DNA from: Bryobacteraceae bacterium
Lineage (GTDB): Bacteria > Acidobacteriota > Terriglobia > Bryobacterales > Bryobacteraceae
Assembly: GCA_030041035.1 (NCBI GenBank)
Contig: JASHOO010000282.1
Span: 1 to 41,760, forward strand
DNA length: 41,760 nt
Direction: 5' to 3'
The notes beneath the pieces were generated by a model. It had not been told where the DNA came from and searched no databases. It saw only the letters and a program-made list of their open reading frames with translations. Shown piece by piece: positions 30,275 to 38,902 of the stretch. A program made the position numbers and the translations under genes. Every line of letters starts with the position of its first letter. Position 1 is the first letter of the stretch.

Positions 30275-31383
30275 TGAATAACGATCTCAGCCGCCGTAGT
30301 TTCGTATCAGCTTCCGTCGCCGCTTCGAGCGCTGCCCTGCTCCCGGCCCAATCGCCCAACGATACCGTCCGCGTTGCCTTCATCGGCGTCGGCAATCGCG
30401 GCTCCTATCTGCTCCGGAACATGCTCAAGGTGCCGGGAATAAACGTCGTCGCTATCTGTGACATCGATCCCGATCACTTGAAGAGTGCGGTCGACGCCGC
30501 CGTAGCCGCCGGCCATACCCCCGAGGCTTATACCGAGTTTCGCAAAATGCTCGACCGCAAAGACATCGATGCCGTCGTGATCGCCACCCCGGTCGACCTT
30601 CACAAAGAGATGGCCATCGCGGCGCTCGAAGTGGGCAAGAACGTCTACTGCGAAAAGCCCATGGCGCTCAACCCGGAGCAGTGCCGCATGGTCGCCAATG
30701 CCGCCAAGAGCGCCAAAGGCATCTTCCAGGCCGGCTTCCAGTTGCGCCATGATCCCAATCGCGCAGCCTCAATGAAACTCATCCACGAGGGCGGTATCGG
30801 CAAAGTGCTGTTCCTTCAGGCCTACCGCCATACCGGCGACCTGCCGCGCCAGACGCTCTGGTATTTCGACCGCTCCCGCTCCGGCGACAATATCGTCGAA
30901 CAGGCTTGCCACATCATCGACCTGATGGTCTGGGCCGCGGGCAGCCATCCGCTGCGCGCCTACGGCACCGGCGGCATCAATCTCTACAAGGACGAGCCGC
31001 CCGGCCGCACTACCATGGACAATTACGCCGTCATCTATGATTTCCCCAACGATGTGCGCTTCGTCTTTAGCCACATCTATTTTGATCCTCCACATTTCTC
31101 CGGAATCAAAGAACGTGTGTACGGCTCCCAGGCCGCCATCGACATCGCTACCGCTACCCTAATCGAGCTCAGTAAGCAGGCGCAACCGCGGACCCTCGAG
31201 GTGCCCGACGCCGCCCAGGATTCCACGTACCTGTCGCTCGCCGCGTTTATCGATAACGCCCGCGGCAGGAAAACACCGTTGAACGACGCCGAGTCCGCTC
31301 GCATCTCCACCCTGACCGCCATGATGGGCCGCAAGTCCATTTATGAAAAGCGCGCGGTCGACTGGGCGGAAGTAGATGTATAG
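30271..31383 (+). CDS. Gfo/Idh/MocA family oxidoreductase with Tat-type signal (second copy)
   Basis: The protein has 370 residues, shorter than the copy at 15424. The N-terminus 'LSRRSFVSASVAASSAALLPA' is a twin-arginine signal. The Rossmann core has 'VRVAFIGVGNRGSYLL', 'VVAICDIDPDHL' and 'VVIATPVDLHKEMAIAALEVGKN', with the EKP motif in 'NVYCEKPMALNPEQ'. 'NIVEQACHIIDLMVWAAG' gives the active-site His region. It likely oxidises an exported sugar or polyol with a tightly held NAD(P). It overlaps the GAF gene by four bases; the ATG three bases later is an equally possible start. It is convergent with the LolA-like gene 12 bases on. Confidence 0.87.
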   Translation: MMNNDLSRRSFVSASVAASSAALLPAQSPNDTVRVAFIGVGNRGSYLLRNMLKVPGINVVAICDIDPDHLKSAVDAAVAAGHTPEAYTEFRKMLDRKDIDAVVIATPVDLHKEMAIAALEVGKNVYCEKPMALNPEQCRMVANAAKSAKGIFQAGFQLRHDPNRAASMKLIHEGGIGKVLFLQAYRHTGDLPRQTLWYFDRSRSGDNIVEQACHIIDLMVWAAGSHPLRAYGTGGINLYKDEPPGRTTMDNYAVIYDFPNDVRFVFSHIYFDPPHFSGIKERVYGSQAAIDIATATLIELSKQAQPRTLEVPDAAQDSTYLSLAAFIDNARGRKTPLNDAESARISTLTAMMGRKSIYEKRAVDWAEVDV

Positions 31384-31395
31384 CCGGCCCGCCTG

Positions 31396-32226
31396 CTACT
31401 TCGCGAACTGAATCGTAGAGTCCGCGCTGAACCGCTTGTAGTTGCTGTAGCGGATTTGCAGCCGGATGCGTTGCAGCCCTGTGCGAAACGCCAGCGTATC
31501 ATCCGCGTACGTGAAAACAGGGAACCAGTGTTTCCCATCGACTGGCTCGCGCACCGTCGTAAAACGTGGAAACAGATTCTCCTCTTTCGCCGTATGCAAC
31601 TGCGGTACCGCCTGCCCTTCGGAACGGATGATGGCGAAGTCATCTTTCTTGATCCACAGCATGCCATCGAACAACCTCTGCCCAGAGAGAATCTGGCGCG
31701 GCTTCACCTGGAGCACCCAGCAATCTACGTCGTCGATCTTTTCATCGCCGCGAGGTTTGGTTTCGTAGAGTGACAGCAGCTCGTCTACCAGCACGAAGGG
31801 CTGGATGTTGCGGATGTCGGCGAAATCCTCGTCCGTTAACTTGAGGTTCTTCAGCGTCTCTAACGGCGCTCCGATCATCACCTCGGTGCGCTCTGCGGCC
31901 GGGGAAAAAATCACGTCCCGCACTTCGTGATATTGCCCCACCATGGCGCCGCGATCACTCAGCTCTTCGACGGTCACCGTCTGCCGGTAGGTGTAATGGC
32001 CGCGCGCCTGCTGCGTTTCCGTTTCCACCTGTGCCGCCCGGCGCGCCAGGTTGGCAGGCGGTTCTTGCGCGAGTGCCGCCAGCCCCGATGCTAGAATGAT
32101 GCCGATGCATCCCAGGCTCGGCGCCTTCCGCGCGGCCCTGTTGACCGGCTGGATGGGGTTGAGCGCCGCTGGTATCCTGTACGCCCGCCAGAAAAATATT
32201 CCTCTGTGGGCGGCCGTTCCCATCAT
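31396..32226 (-). CDS. Exported LolA-like / outer-membrane lipoprotein-sorting-like protein
   Basis: The body of the protein, from about residue 55, is secreted-looking and beta-rich: 'YTYRQTVTVEELSDRG', 'VDDVDCWVLQVKPRQ'-like 'IDDVDCWVLQVKPRQ', 'FDGMLWIKKDDFAIIRSEG' and 'IRYSNYKRFSADSTIQF'. This pattern matches LolA/LppX-like folds (COG2834) that bind lipid or lipoprotein. A signal-like segment 'CIGIILASGLAALAQ' ends near residue 54. The only ATG codons in frame are at 32226 and 32223, which leaves 35 residues before that segment and runs antisense across the start of the CPBP gene. A rare start codon nearer 32110 would give a normal signal peptide. The extent of the 5' end is therefore uncertain; the family call is moderate. 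Confidence 0.6.
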   Translation of the reverse strand: MMGTAAHRGIFFWRAYRIPAALNPIQPVNRAARKAPSLGCIGIILASGLAALAQEPPANLARRAAQVETETQQARGHYTYRQTVTVEELSDRGAMVGQYHEVRDVIFSPAAERTEVMIGAPLETLKNLKLTDEDFADIRNIQPFVLVDELLSLYETKPRGDEKIDDVDCWVLQVKPRQILSGQRLFDGMLWIKKDDFAIIRSEGQAVPQLHTAKEENLFPRFTTVREPVDGKHWFPVFTYADDTLAFRTGLQRIRLQIRYSNYKRFSADSTIQFAK

Positions 32227-33082
32227 CGCCGCGTTCCTTGTCGAGTTTTCATTTTATCTGGTTCCCAGTTTCGAGACCGTCCGCAACTGGCTCTGCAATA
32301 CGCTTTCGCGCCGGTGGCTTGCCGCTGCCGTTGCTCTTAGCGCAGTCCTGCCCTACCTCATCTACAGCATCCCTACCGGCGAGTTCCACTGGACGGCGTT
32401 CGCCACGTTGTGCGCCCTGATCGCGGCCGTGTCGTTCTGGTATGTCGCGCTCGGACCTTCCATCGTGGCCGACGCTCTGTTTCTTACTTTGCTGGCCGCG
32501 ATTATCCTGACCCGCTCCTTCGATCACATCTATACATCCTCCGCCGTCAAGGGCATCTCCATCCTCGGCCATCTCATGTTGATCCATACCGGAGCGCTGG
32601 CGGTGCTCGTCGTGCGCGGCGGCGAGCGCGTAGCCTTCGGTTTCATTCCCACCCAAAAGGAATGGATCATCGGTGTCCGCTATTTCTTCTATTTCATCCC
32701 TCTCGGTTTTCCATTGGCCATATGGCTCGGCGTTGCCCATCTCAGCTTCACCGCAGGTGTGCTTCTGTGGAAAGCATTGGCTTATTTTTTCGGCGCCCTC
32801 TGGGTAATCGCGCTTTCCGAAGAATTCTATTTCCGCGCCCTCCTACAGCACTGGCTGACCGCGTGGACCGGCAGGCCCTGGCCCTCGCTTGTCGCCGCAT
32901 CCATTCTCTATGGCGCTGCTCATCTTGGATTTCGGGCCTTTCCTAATTGGAAAATGGCTCTGGTCGCCGCAGGCCTCGGATGTTTTTGCGGCATGGCGTT
33001 TCGAAAGGCCGGCAGCATGCGTGCCAGCATGGTCACGCACGCGCTGGTCGTCGCTCTTTGGCGTACTTTGTTCGTTTCTTGA
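32105..33082 (+). CDS. CPBP family intramembrane metalloprotease
   Basis: This multi-pass membrane protein of about 325 residues has roughly eight hydrophobic segments. The Abi/CPBP signature is present: 'ALSEEFYFRALLQHWL' with the Glu pair and Arg, then 'ASILYGAAHLGF' with His, and a late segment 'MRASMVTHALVVALW' with another His. These residues bind the metal and water in Rce1-like proteases that cut CAAX proteins or other membrane substrates. Starts at 32096, 32099 and 32105 are all in frame; 32105 is chosen because TAGAAT (32092-32097) ends seven bases before it, as in the leaderless pattern seen elsewhere here. The substrate is unknown. Divergent to the LolA-like gene, whose 5' end overlaps it. 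Confidence 0.82.
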   Translation: MHPRLGAFRAALLTGWMGLSAAGILYARQKNIPLWAAVPIIAAFLVEFSFYLVPSFETVRNWLCNTLSRRWLAAAVALSAVLPYLIYSIPTGEFHWTAFATLCALIAAVSFWYVALGPSIVADALFLTLLAAIILTRSFDHIYTSSAVKGISILGHLMLIHTGALAVLVVRGGERVAFGFIPTQKEWIIGVRYFFYFIPLGFPLAIWLGVAHLSFTAGVLLWKALAYFFGALWVIALSEEFYFRALLQHWLTAWTGRPWPSLVAASILYGAAHLGFRAFPNWKMALVAAGLGCFCGMAFRKAGSMRASMVTHALVVALWRTLFVS

Positions 33083-33149
33083 CATAATATCTAGGTCGCG
33101 GTTGTACGAAATGTAACCGATGCGGCCGGAATTGCGTCGGAGTTTCATA

Positions 33150-36100
33150 ATGAAGCGTCGAAATTTCGGTACGTTCCTGCTGATATTTTCCTGCCTGGGC
33201 GTGCTGCGCGCTGCTCCCTCAGCCGCATTTTCCGGCCGCTATGCGCTGATTCTCTCCGACCCCTCGGCCGCCGAGTTCGCGCAGGCACATCGCAATGCGC
33301 GGCAGGCGGTCGAAAACCATCGTCAGCAGCTTCGCGACGCGCAATCGTCTTTGCGTAGCCAGTTGGCAAACCGCCATTACACGGTGACGGGCTCAGTGCA
33401 AACCGTGCTGAATGCAGTCTTCGTCATCGCTACGCCGGCGCAGGTAGCCGAACTACGAAGCCTGCCGGGCGTCAAGGCCGTCCGGCCCCTGCGCCGCTTT
33501 CATCTCAACCTCGATCGCGCGGTGATCGTCATCAACGCCAATCCGAAAGGATGGGACCTCGTCGGCGGACCGGCCAATGCTGGAAAAGGCCTGAAGATCG
33601 CCATGATCGACACCGGCATCGACATCACCCACCCTGCATTCCAGGATCCCTCCCTCTCCATTCCCGCCGGTTTTCCAAAGTGTGACGTCCCGTCCGACTG
33701 CGTCAACTTCACCAACAGCAAAGTCATTGTGGCTCGCAGCTATATCAAGCTACTGGCCGCCGGCAGCGGGACCCCCGCCACCACGACGCCCGACGATTAC
33801 TCCGCCCGCGACCGGGATGGTCATGGCACTTCCACCTCGATGTGTGCGGCCGGTGAAACCAACTCCGGACCCGTCACCACCATTACCGGTGTCGCGCCTA
33901 AGGCCTATCTGGGCAACTACAAAGTTTTTGGCGATCCCGAGGTCAATGGGTTTACCACCGGCGATGTCATCATCGCGGCTCTTGAGGATGCCCTCAATGA
34001 CGGGATGGACATCGCCTCCCTCTCGCTCGGCAGCACCGCGTTCTCTGGCGCGCTCGATACTGGCTCCACCTGCGGCGAACCTGCGGGTTCCCCTTGTGAT
34101 CCTGAAGCATACGCCGTCGAAAACGCGATCCAATCCGGAATGCTGGTCGTGGCCGCTGCCGGCAATGAGGGCGCGAACGGTGATCTGACCACCTCAGATG
34201 GCACAACCGTCACCACCCTCAACACCATTGATAGCCCCGGCGACGCCCCGTCCGCCATTTCCGTTGCCGGCAATCAGAACGGCCACACGTGGACGTCGGC
34301 CGTGCTCGTCACCAGCTCCAATGCTCCCTCCACTATCCAGAACATTCAGGCCCAGGCCAGCCTCGATGGCCCGCAGCCGGGCAGAACCACCGCCCCTTTG
34401 TTCGACGTCGGTCCCATAACCGGCGATCCGCTCGGCTGCAACACCATTCCCGGCGGCGCTCTTAGCGGCGACTTAGCCCTCATCGAGCGGGGAACCTGTG
34501 ACTTCTCCACCAAAGTATTCAACGCACAGGCCGCCGGTGCTGTCGGAGTGATCGTCTACGATACCAGCACAAGCACCCCCATTACGGCCGTAGGCTTGTT
34601 CGGAACTGCCATTCCCATGGCTATAATCGCCGAACCCGGAGCCTCCGCCCTTCAGAGCTTCACCGACGCTAATCCCGGCTCCCCGGCAACTCTGGAATCC
34701 GTAGCGATAGGTCAGGACTCCGACATCATGGCCTACTTCTCCTCGCGCGGACCCACCATCGACGGCATGATGAAGCCTGACGTGACCGCCGTAGGAACCG
34801 ATCTCTACATGGCAGCCGAGCGCTTCAATCCCGATGGAGATCTCTACGGCCCGGATGGTTACACCATCGCCGACGGTACCAGCTTCGCTACCCCGCAAGT
34901 GACCGGTACTGCCGCTCTGGTCAAACAGGCACACCCGAACTTCACGCCCGCCGAGCTGAAGTCTGCCGTCGTCAATACCGCGGTGGGGAACGTGCTCACC
35001 GAAACTGCCTTCACCGGATCGCAAGCCGGCGCCTCAGTTCCGGCTTTCCTCATCTCCCAGGGAGCCGGCCTCCTTAACGTGGCCGCGGCCCTCTCCAGCA
35101 CAGTCGCCATCGATCCGGCGGCGGTGTCATTCGGATACCTGGGAACGGGTGCCTTCCCGCCGGCGGGCCAGCAGCTCAAACTCACCAATACAGGCTCCTC
35201 TACCCTCAATCTCACGCTGGCCGTGAACCAGATCACCACCGATGCCAACGCCAAGGTCAGCCTTAGCTCGAACTCCATCTCGCTCGCCGCAGGCCAGTCG
35301 GACACTGTCACCGCTTCGCTGGGCGGCACCATGCCCGTTGCCGGCAGTTACCAGGGATTCATTACCATCACCGGCGGAGCCGAGGTTCTGCAAGTGCCCT
35401 ATCTGTATATACTGGGGGATGGCGTGCCCTATAACACCACGCCGGTTCTCAGCATTAGCGATTTCGATTGTACGGTCGGCCAGACCCTCCCCGACGGTGG
35501 CCTCGCCTTCCAACTCATCGATCAGTACGGCGTCCCCATTTCCGGCACGGCGATAACCTGGAGCGTCAATACGGGTGGAGGCTCGATCAGTAGCGACCCC
35601 AACCTCACCGACTCTGCCACCGAAGCCATCCCGGGTACGCCCGGCCTCGGTTTCGCCACGGCTACCTGCGGCCCTCAACCCGGCCCTCAAGAGTTTCAGG
35701 CGCTGGTGGCCGGTATGCAGGTTTTGTTCGATGGAACGGCGCGCTTGAATCCCACCATTGCCCCAAACGGCGCCGTGAATGCAGCCAGCTTCCTGGTGGG
35801 CAACGGTGTCGCGCCAGGCTCCTACGTGACTCTGTTCGGCACCGGTTTGAGCGACACGACCGACAGCTTCACCACGCCCTATCTCCCCTTGGCCATCGAC
35901 TATGCCAGCGTCAGCTTCGACGTTCCCAGCGCCGATCTCAGTCTGCCTGGCTTGATCTCTTACGTCAGCCCCGGCCAGGTCAACCTCCAGGTTCCGTGGG
36001 AATTGCAAGGGCAATCTTCAGTCTTCATTAAGGTGACTATCGAGGACAGCCAGGGCACCGTCTACACGCTGCCCCTGGCCCAGTATTCACCCGCATTCTT

Positions 36101-36476
36101 CGATTACCTGGAGCCTGTCACCAATAATCTCCTGCTCATCGCCTACGATTCGTCCGGCGATTTGATCGGCTCCTCGAATCCCGCCACTCCTGGTCAAACG
36201 ATTCAACTCTATGCCAACGGCCTGGGACCCGTAAACAACCAGCCTGCTGACGGCCAGGTCACGCCCGCTTCGCCTGCTGCCGCCACCACAACCACCCCCA
36301 CCGTTACCATCGGTGCACAGACAGCCGCGGTCCAGTTCAGCGGCCTCGCTCCCAATCTGATCGGCGTATACGTGTTGACCGTGCAAGTTCCGGCCGGCAT
36401 CACCGCCGGAATGCAACCTGCCGTCGTCAGCATCAACGGCGTGGCTTCCCCGCCATCAACCCTACCCGTGCAGTAA
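33150..36476 (+). CDS. Secreted subtilisin-like serine protease with PA and TIGR03437 domains
   Basis: The protein has 1108 residues. ATG at 33150 is preferred over 33120: GGAG (33139-33142) precedes it and the signal peptide 'RRNFGTFLLIFSCLGVLRAA' begins there. A propeptide-like inhibitor region follows (about 25-130). The S8 catalytic domain has Asp in 'IAMIDTGIDITHP' (about 153), His in 'DRDGHGTS' (about 226), Asn in 'AAAGNEGANG' and Ser in 'DGTSFATPQVTG' (about 576). A PA insert lies at about 430-520 ('LIERGTCDFSTKVFNAQAAG'). Fn3-like segments follow, and the TIGR03437 domain occupies about 870-1108 ('NAASFLVGNGVAPGSYVT'). It is an extracellular or surface protease. The TIGR03437 domain is characteristic of Solibacter-like acidobacteria and may be a surface-anchoring or sorting module; its role is unknown. 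Confidence 0.92.
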   Translation: MKRRNFGTFLLIFSCLGVLRAAPSAAFSGRYALILSDPSAAEFAQAHRNARQAVENHRQQLRDAQSSLRSQLANRHYTVTGSVQTVLNAVFVIATPAQVAELRSLPGVKAVRPLRRFHLNLDRAVIVINANPKGWDLVGGPANAGKGLKIAMIDTGIDITHPAFQDPSLSIPAGFPKCDVPSDCVNFTNSKVIVARSYIKLLAAGSGTPATTTPDDYSARDRDGHGTSTSMCAAGETNSGPVTTITGVAPKAYLGNYKVFGDPEVNGFTTGDVIIAALEDALNDGMDIASLSLGSTAFSGALDTGSTCGEPAGSPCDPEAYAVENAIQSGMLVVAAAGNEGANGDLTTSDGTTVTTLNTIDSPGDAPSAISVAGNQNGHTWTSAVLVTSSNAPSTIQNIQAQASLDGPQPGRTTAPLFDVGPITGDPLGCNTIPGGALSGDLALIERGTCDFSTKVFNAQAAGAVGVIVYDTSTSTPITAVGLFGTAIPMAIIAEPGASALQSFTDANPGSPATLESVAIGQDSDIMAYFSSRGPTIDGMMKPDVTAVGTDLYMAAERFNPDGDLYGPDGYTIADGTSFATPQVTGTAALVKQAHPNFTPAELKSAVVNTAVGNVLTETAFTGSQAGASVPAFLISQGAGLLNVAAALSSTVAIDPAAVSFGYLGTGAFPPAGQQLKLTNTGSSTLNLTLAVNQITTDANAKVSLSSNSISLAAGQSDTVTASLGGTMPVAGSYQGFITITGGAEVLQVPYLYILGDGVPYNTTPVLSISDFDCTVGQTLPDGGLAFQLIDQYGVPISGTAITWSVNTGGGSISSDPNLTDSATEAIPGTPGLGFATATCGPQPGPQEFQALVAGMQVLFDGTARLNPTIAPNGAVNAASFLVGNGVAPGSYVTLFGTGLSDTTDSFTTPYLPLAIDYASVSFDVPSADLSLPGLISYVSPGQVNLQVPWELQGQSSVFIKVTIEDSQGTVYTLPLAQYSPAFFDYLEPVTNNLLLIAYDSSGDLIGSSNPATPGQTIQLYANGLGPVNNQPADGQVTPASPAAATTTTPTVTIGAQTAAVQFSGLAPNLIGVYVLTVQVPAGITAGMQPAVVSINGVASPPSTLPVQ

Positions 36477-36565
36477 CTCGGTGTCGCGTCGCTGCTAACA
36501 ACGGTTAATCCTCGCGCCGCTTGCCTCCGCGCGTGACGGGAACTTACAATGGCGATGCGGCTTCT

Positions 36566-37348
36566 ATGGACTGGTATTACGCCGAATCGGGGCGTCAGAT
36601 AGGTCCGATTCAGCAGGAATCTTTCGAGGCGCTGGTGCGTTCCGGCGTCGTACGGCCCGACACCCTCGTTTGGCAGCAAGGCATGCAAAACTGGCAGCCC
36701 TATGGAACGGTTGCGCCGCCGCAACCCCAGCCTGTCGCCGTGGCCACCGCGGTCGCCGATTCTTCAACCCGCTTCTGCACCGAGTGCGGCCGGCCCTTTC
36801 GCCAAAGCGAACTGATCCCCTTCGGCAATTCCTTCGTTTGCGTGGCGTGCAAAGAGGTCTTTGCCCACAAACTGCGGGAAGGGGTCAATGTGGGCGGGGC
36901 CGTCCGCTATGCAGGATTCTGGATCCGCTTCGTGGCCCTCCTGATCGACGGCGCTATTTTGGGAACCATCGGCACCCTCCTCAATATGGTCGGCATGCTC
37001 GTGTTCTTTCGAGGGTTGGCGCCGCGCGCTCCGGGCGCCGCGGTGGTCTATTCCGGGGTGTTTATCGCATACGAGGGGGCCCTGTTCCTGATCAACATCG
37101 CCATCGGCATTTCCTACAGCGTCTACTTTTGGACCCGCTATGGAGCCACTCCCGGCAAGCTGGCTCTCAGGCTGAAAGTCGTGACCTCGGCCGGAGGACC
37201 GATATCGGTGTCGCTCGCCATAGGCCGCTTCTTCGCCTATTACATCAGCGCCTTTACTTTGGGCATCGGCTACATCATGGCGGGATTCGACCCGCAGAAG
37301 CGCGCTCTACATGACCGCATCTGTGACACCCGTGTGATTCACGTCTGA
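36566..37348 (+). CDS. GYF_2-zinc ribbon-RDD membrane protein
   Basis: The protein has 260 residues. ATG at 36566 starts exactly at a GYF_2 (DUF4339) domain: 'MDWYYAESGRQIGPIQQ' and 'WQQGMQNWQPYG'. A Pro/Val linker, a four-cysteine element ('FCTECGRPF...FVCVACKEVF', about 70-100) that probably binds zinc, and an RDD membrane domain from about 110 follow ('RYAGFWIRFVALLIDGAIL', 'TRYGATPGKLALRLKVV', 'FDPQKRALHDRICDTRVIHV'). RDD proteins are thought to be transport- or envelope-related; GYF_2 is believed to bind proline-rich peptides. It heads a run of membrane genes with nine-base and smaller gaps. The exact role is unknown. Confidence 0.83.
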   Translation: MDWYYAESGRQIGPIQQESFEALVRSGVVRPDTLVWQQGMQNWQPYGTVAPPQPQPVAVATAVADSSTRFCTECGRPFRQSELIPFGNSFVCVACKEVFAHKLREGVNVGGAVRYAGFWIRFVALLIDGAILGTIGTLLNMVGMLVFFRGLAPRAPGAAVVYSGVFIAYEGALFLINIAIGISYSVYFWTRYGATPGKLALRLKVVTSAGGPISVSLAIGRFFAYYISAFTLGIGYIMAGFDPQKRALHDRICDTRVIHV

Positions 37349-37357
37349 CGAGAAGCA

Positions 37358-37936
37358 ATGCCCGTTCCCTGCGCCCGCTGCCAGGCTCCCCTCCCCAACT
37401 ACTTCTTCGTCGCCAACCACCCCATGCCGTGCCCAGCCTGCGGCGCCGAAATGGCCGTCCGTGCCTTTCCGGCCCTCTTTGCGGGCCCTCGGCCCACGGC
37501 GGTGGGTGAGGATTCTTCGGCCGGAGAGGCGAGCTGTTTCTACCATCCGGAAAAACGCGCCTCCGTCACCTGCCATCTCTGCGGCCGATTCCTGTGTGGG
37601 ATGTGCAACGTCGAATTCAAAGCCCGGAACTGGTGCCCGAGCTGTCTCGAATCGAGCAGCCGCAAGCGAAAGGGAGCCGATTTTGAGAACCATCGCGTTC
37701 TGTACGATTCCATTGCGCTGGCCTTCGCTACTTTTCCGTTTCTCGCACTTTTCTGGCCCTGCATCGTCGGCGCGCCCGTGGCTCTCTACATCTCAGTCCG
37801 CCACTGGAAATCTCCCGGCAGCATCCTGCCGCGTACCAAGATCCGTTTCCTTGTGGCGATTCTCCTCGCCGTGGGCCAGTTGGTTCTGATGGGAGCGTTG
37901 ATCTATACCATCGCGCGCGCTCCCCGCCTGGCATGA
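37358..37936 (+). CDS. Zinc-ribbon / B-box-like two-helix membrane protein, function unknown
   Basis: The protein has 192 residues. An N-terminal zinc ribbon ('PCARCQAPLPN', 'MPCPACGAEM') is followed by a B-box-like finger at about 60-105 ('CFYHPEKRASVTCHLCGRFL', 'CGMCN', 'WCPSCLES') and two membrane helices at about 125-150 and 165-188. This arrangement, Cys-rich cytoplasmic head and short membrane tail, recurs in the gene at 38903, suggesting related proteins. I know no assigned function. Nine bases separate it from the RDD gene, and its stop overlaps the next start (ATGA at 37933), so it is co-translated with its neighbours. Confidence 0.75.
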   Translation: MPVPCARCQAPLPNYFFVANHPMPCPACGAEMAVRAFPALFAGPRPTAVGEDSSAGEASCFYHPEKRASVTCHLCGRFLCGMCNVEFKARNWCPSCLESSSRKRKGADFENHRVLYDSIALAFATFPFLALFWPCIVGAPVALYISVRHWKSPGSILPRTKIRFLVAILLAVGQLVLMGALIYTIARAPRLA

Positions 37937-38892
37937 GGTGGCGAACCGAACGCCGGTACCGCAGGCTGCCCGGCAGGCCCTTCACCGCCTTTCGTCGTGA
38001 CTCCCTCTGGCTCGCCGAAGATCACCTGCTTTCCGTACAATGCAACCGCTTCGCGGAAGACTATCGCCGGTATTATTTCCGTGACGTGCAGGCGCTCACC
38101 ATCCACCGCACTGCGCCCGTTAGCCCCTGGGTTTATCTCACTGGCGCCCTGGCTGCCGTGCTCCTTGCGCCTGGACTGTTCTTCGAATTGCAAAACGCCT
38201 TTCTGTGGTCCTCCGGCGGCCTGTTCCTGGCCCTCACACTGGCCTTCATCGGTCTCGGCCCTACCTGCACCTGCTACATACAGACCGCCGTCAGCCGGGA
38301 GCGCCTCGGTTCTCTCCGTTGGATGCGCGTTGCCGAAAAGGTCCTGCGCATCCTCCAGCCTCGCATCGACGAGGTGCAGGGCCCTCTCAACCTCGAAATG
38401 CTGTCGTTGCCTTTTGAGCCGCCGCTCAGTGATCCCGCCATTCCTCCACCCCTCCCCACACACAAACTCCCCGAAACCGGCTGGGGCTATGAGTTCCTTT
38501 TCGCAGTCCTGTTGCTCGACAGTCTCCACGCCTATCTCGGCCTCTCCCACAGGGGAACCGCTATGGAGGTCGCCACCTGGGCCATCCTGATCACCGAGAT
38601 CGTTTCTATTGTCTGGCTGCTCGTCCGCCAGCGGCGATTTGAAGTTCCCCTCAGCATCCGCGTCCTGGTGATTGTCGCGCTGGTTGCAACTGCCGGCTTC
38701 AGTTATGCCGCCAACATCGTGAGCGCCATCGGAAGGCAATTGAGACCCGGCAACACGGTTTATCCCGGTTACGTTCCTCTTCACCTGATCGATATGGCCA
38801 TCTATGCCGTCCTGGGCGCCGCAGGCTTTGTGCTCATCACCCGTCATCGGCGAACCCTGCGCCGGCCGCCGCCTCTGGCCGCCCCTCAGTGA
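37933..38892 (+). CDS. Multi-pass membrane protein, unknown family
   Basis: This 319-residue protein is not recognised. The N-terminal 55 residues are soluble and Arg/Tyr-rich ('RRYRRLPGRPFTAFRRDSLW', 'LSVQCNRFAEDYRRYYFRD'), somewhat like a PH-like or DUF304-type membrane-associated domain ('DVQALTIHRT'). Two close helices follow at about 60-110, then a cytoplasmic or periplasmic segment ('LRILQPRIDEVQGPLNLEM'), and four more helices from about 175 to 310. It is coupled by ATGA overlap to the upstream zinc-finger gene and 10 bases from the next one. Conserved gene order could reveal its partner; no enzymatic motif is visible. Confidence 0.72.
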   Translation: MRWRTERRYRRLPGRPFTAFRRDSLWLAEDHLLSVQCNRFAEDYRRYYFRDVQALTIHRTAPVSPWVYLTGALAAVLLAPGLFFELQNAFLWSSGGLFLALTLAFIGLGPTCTCYIQTAVSRERLGSLRWMRVAEKVLRILQPRIDEVQGPLNLEMLSLPFEPPLSDPAIPPPLPTHKLPETGWGYEFLFAVLLLDSLHAYLGLSHRGTAMEVATWAILITEIVSIVWLLVRQRRFEVPLSIRVLVIVALVATAGFSYAANIVSAIGRQLRPGNTVYPGYVPLHLIDMAIYAVLGAAGFVLITRHRRTLRRPPPLAAPQ

Positions 38893-38902
38893 AGATTCTT
38901 CT

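Noticed and set aside
33079-33107. Perfect TTGACA (33079-33084) before the subtilase
   Set aside because: At 17 bases downstream there is only TTGTAC, a poor -10, and TTGACA overlaps the CPBP stop codon; chance is as likely as function.
37903-38847. 314-residue open frame on the minus strand
   Set aside because: It is antisense to the membrane protein at 37933-38892, whose plus frame has clear helices and ATGA coupling; the minus translation is Gln/Asp/Gly-rich without a recognisable fold.
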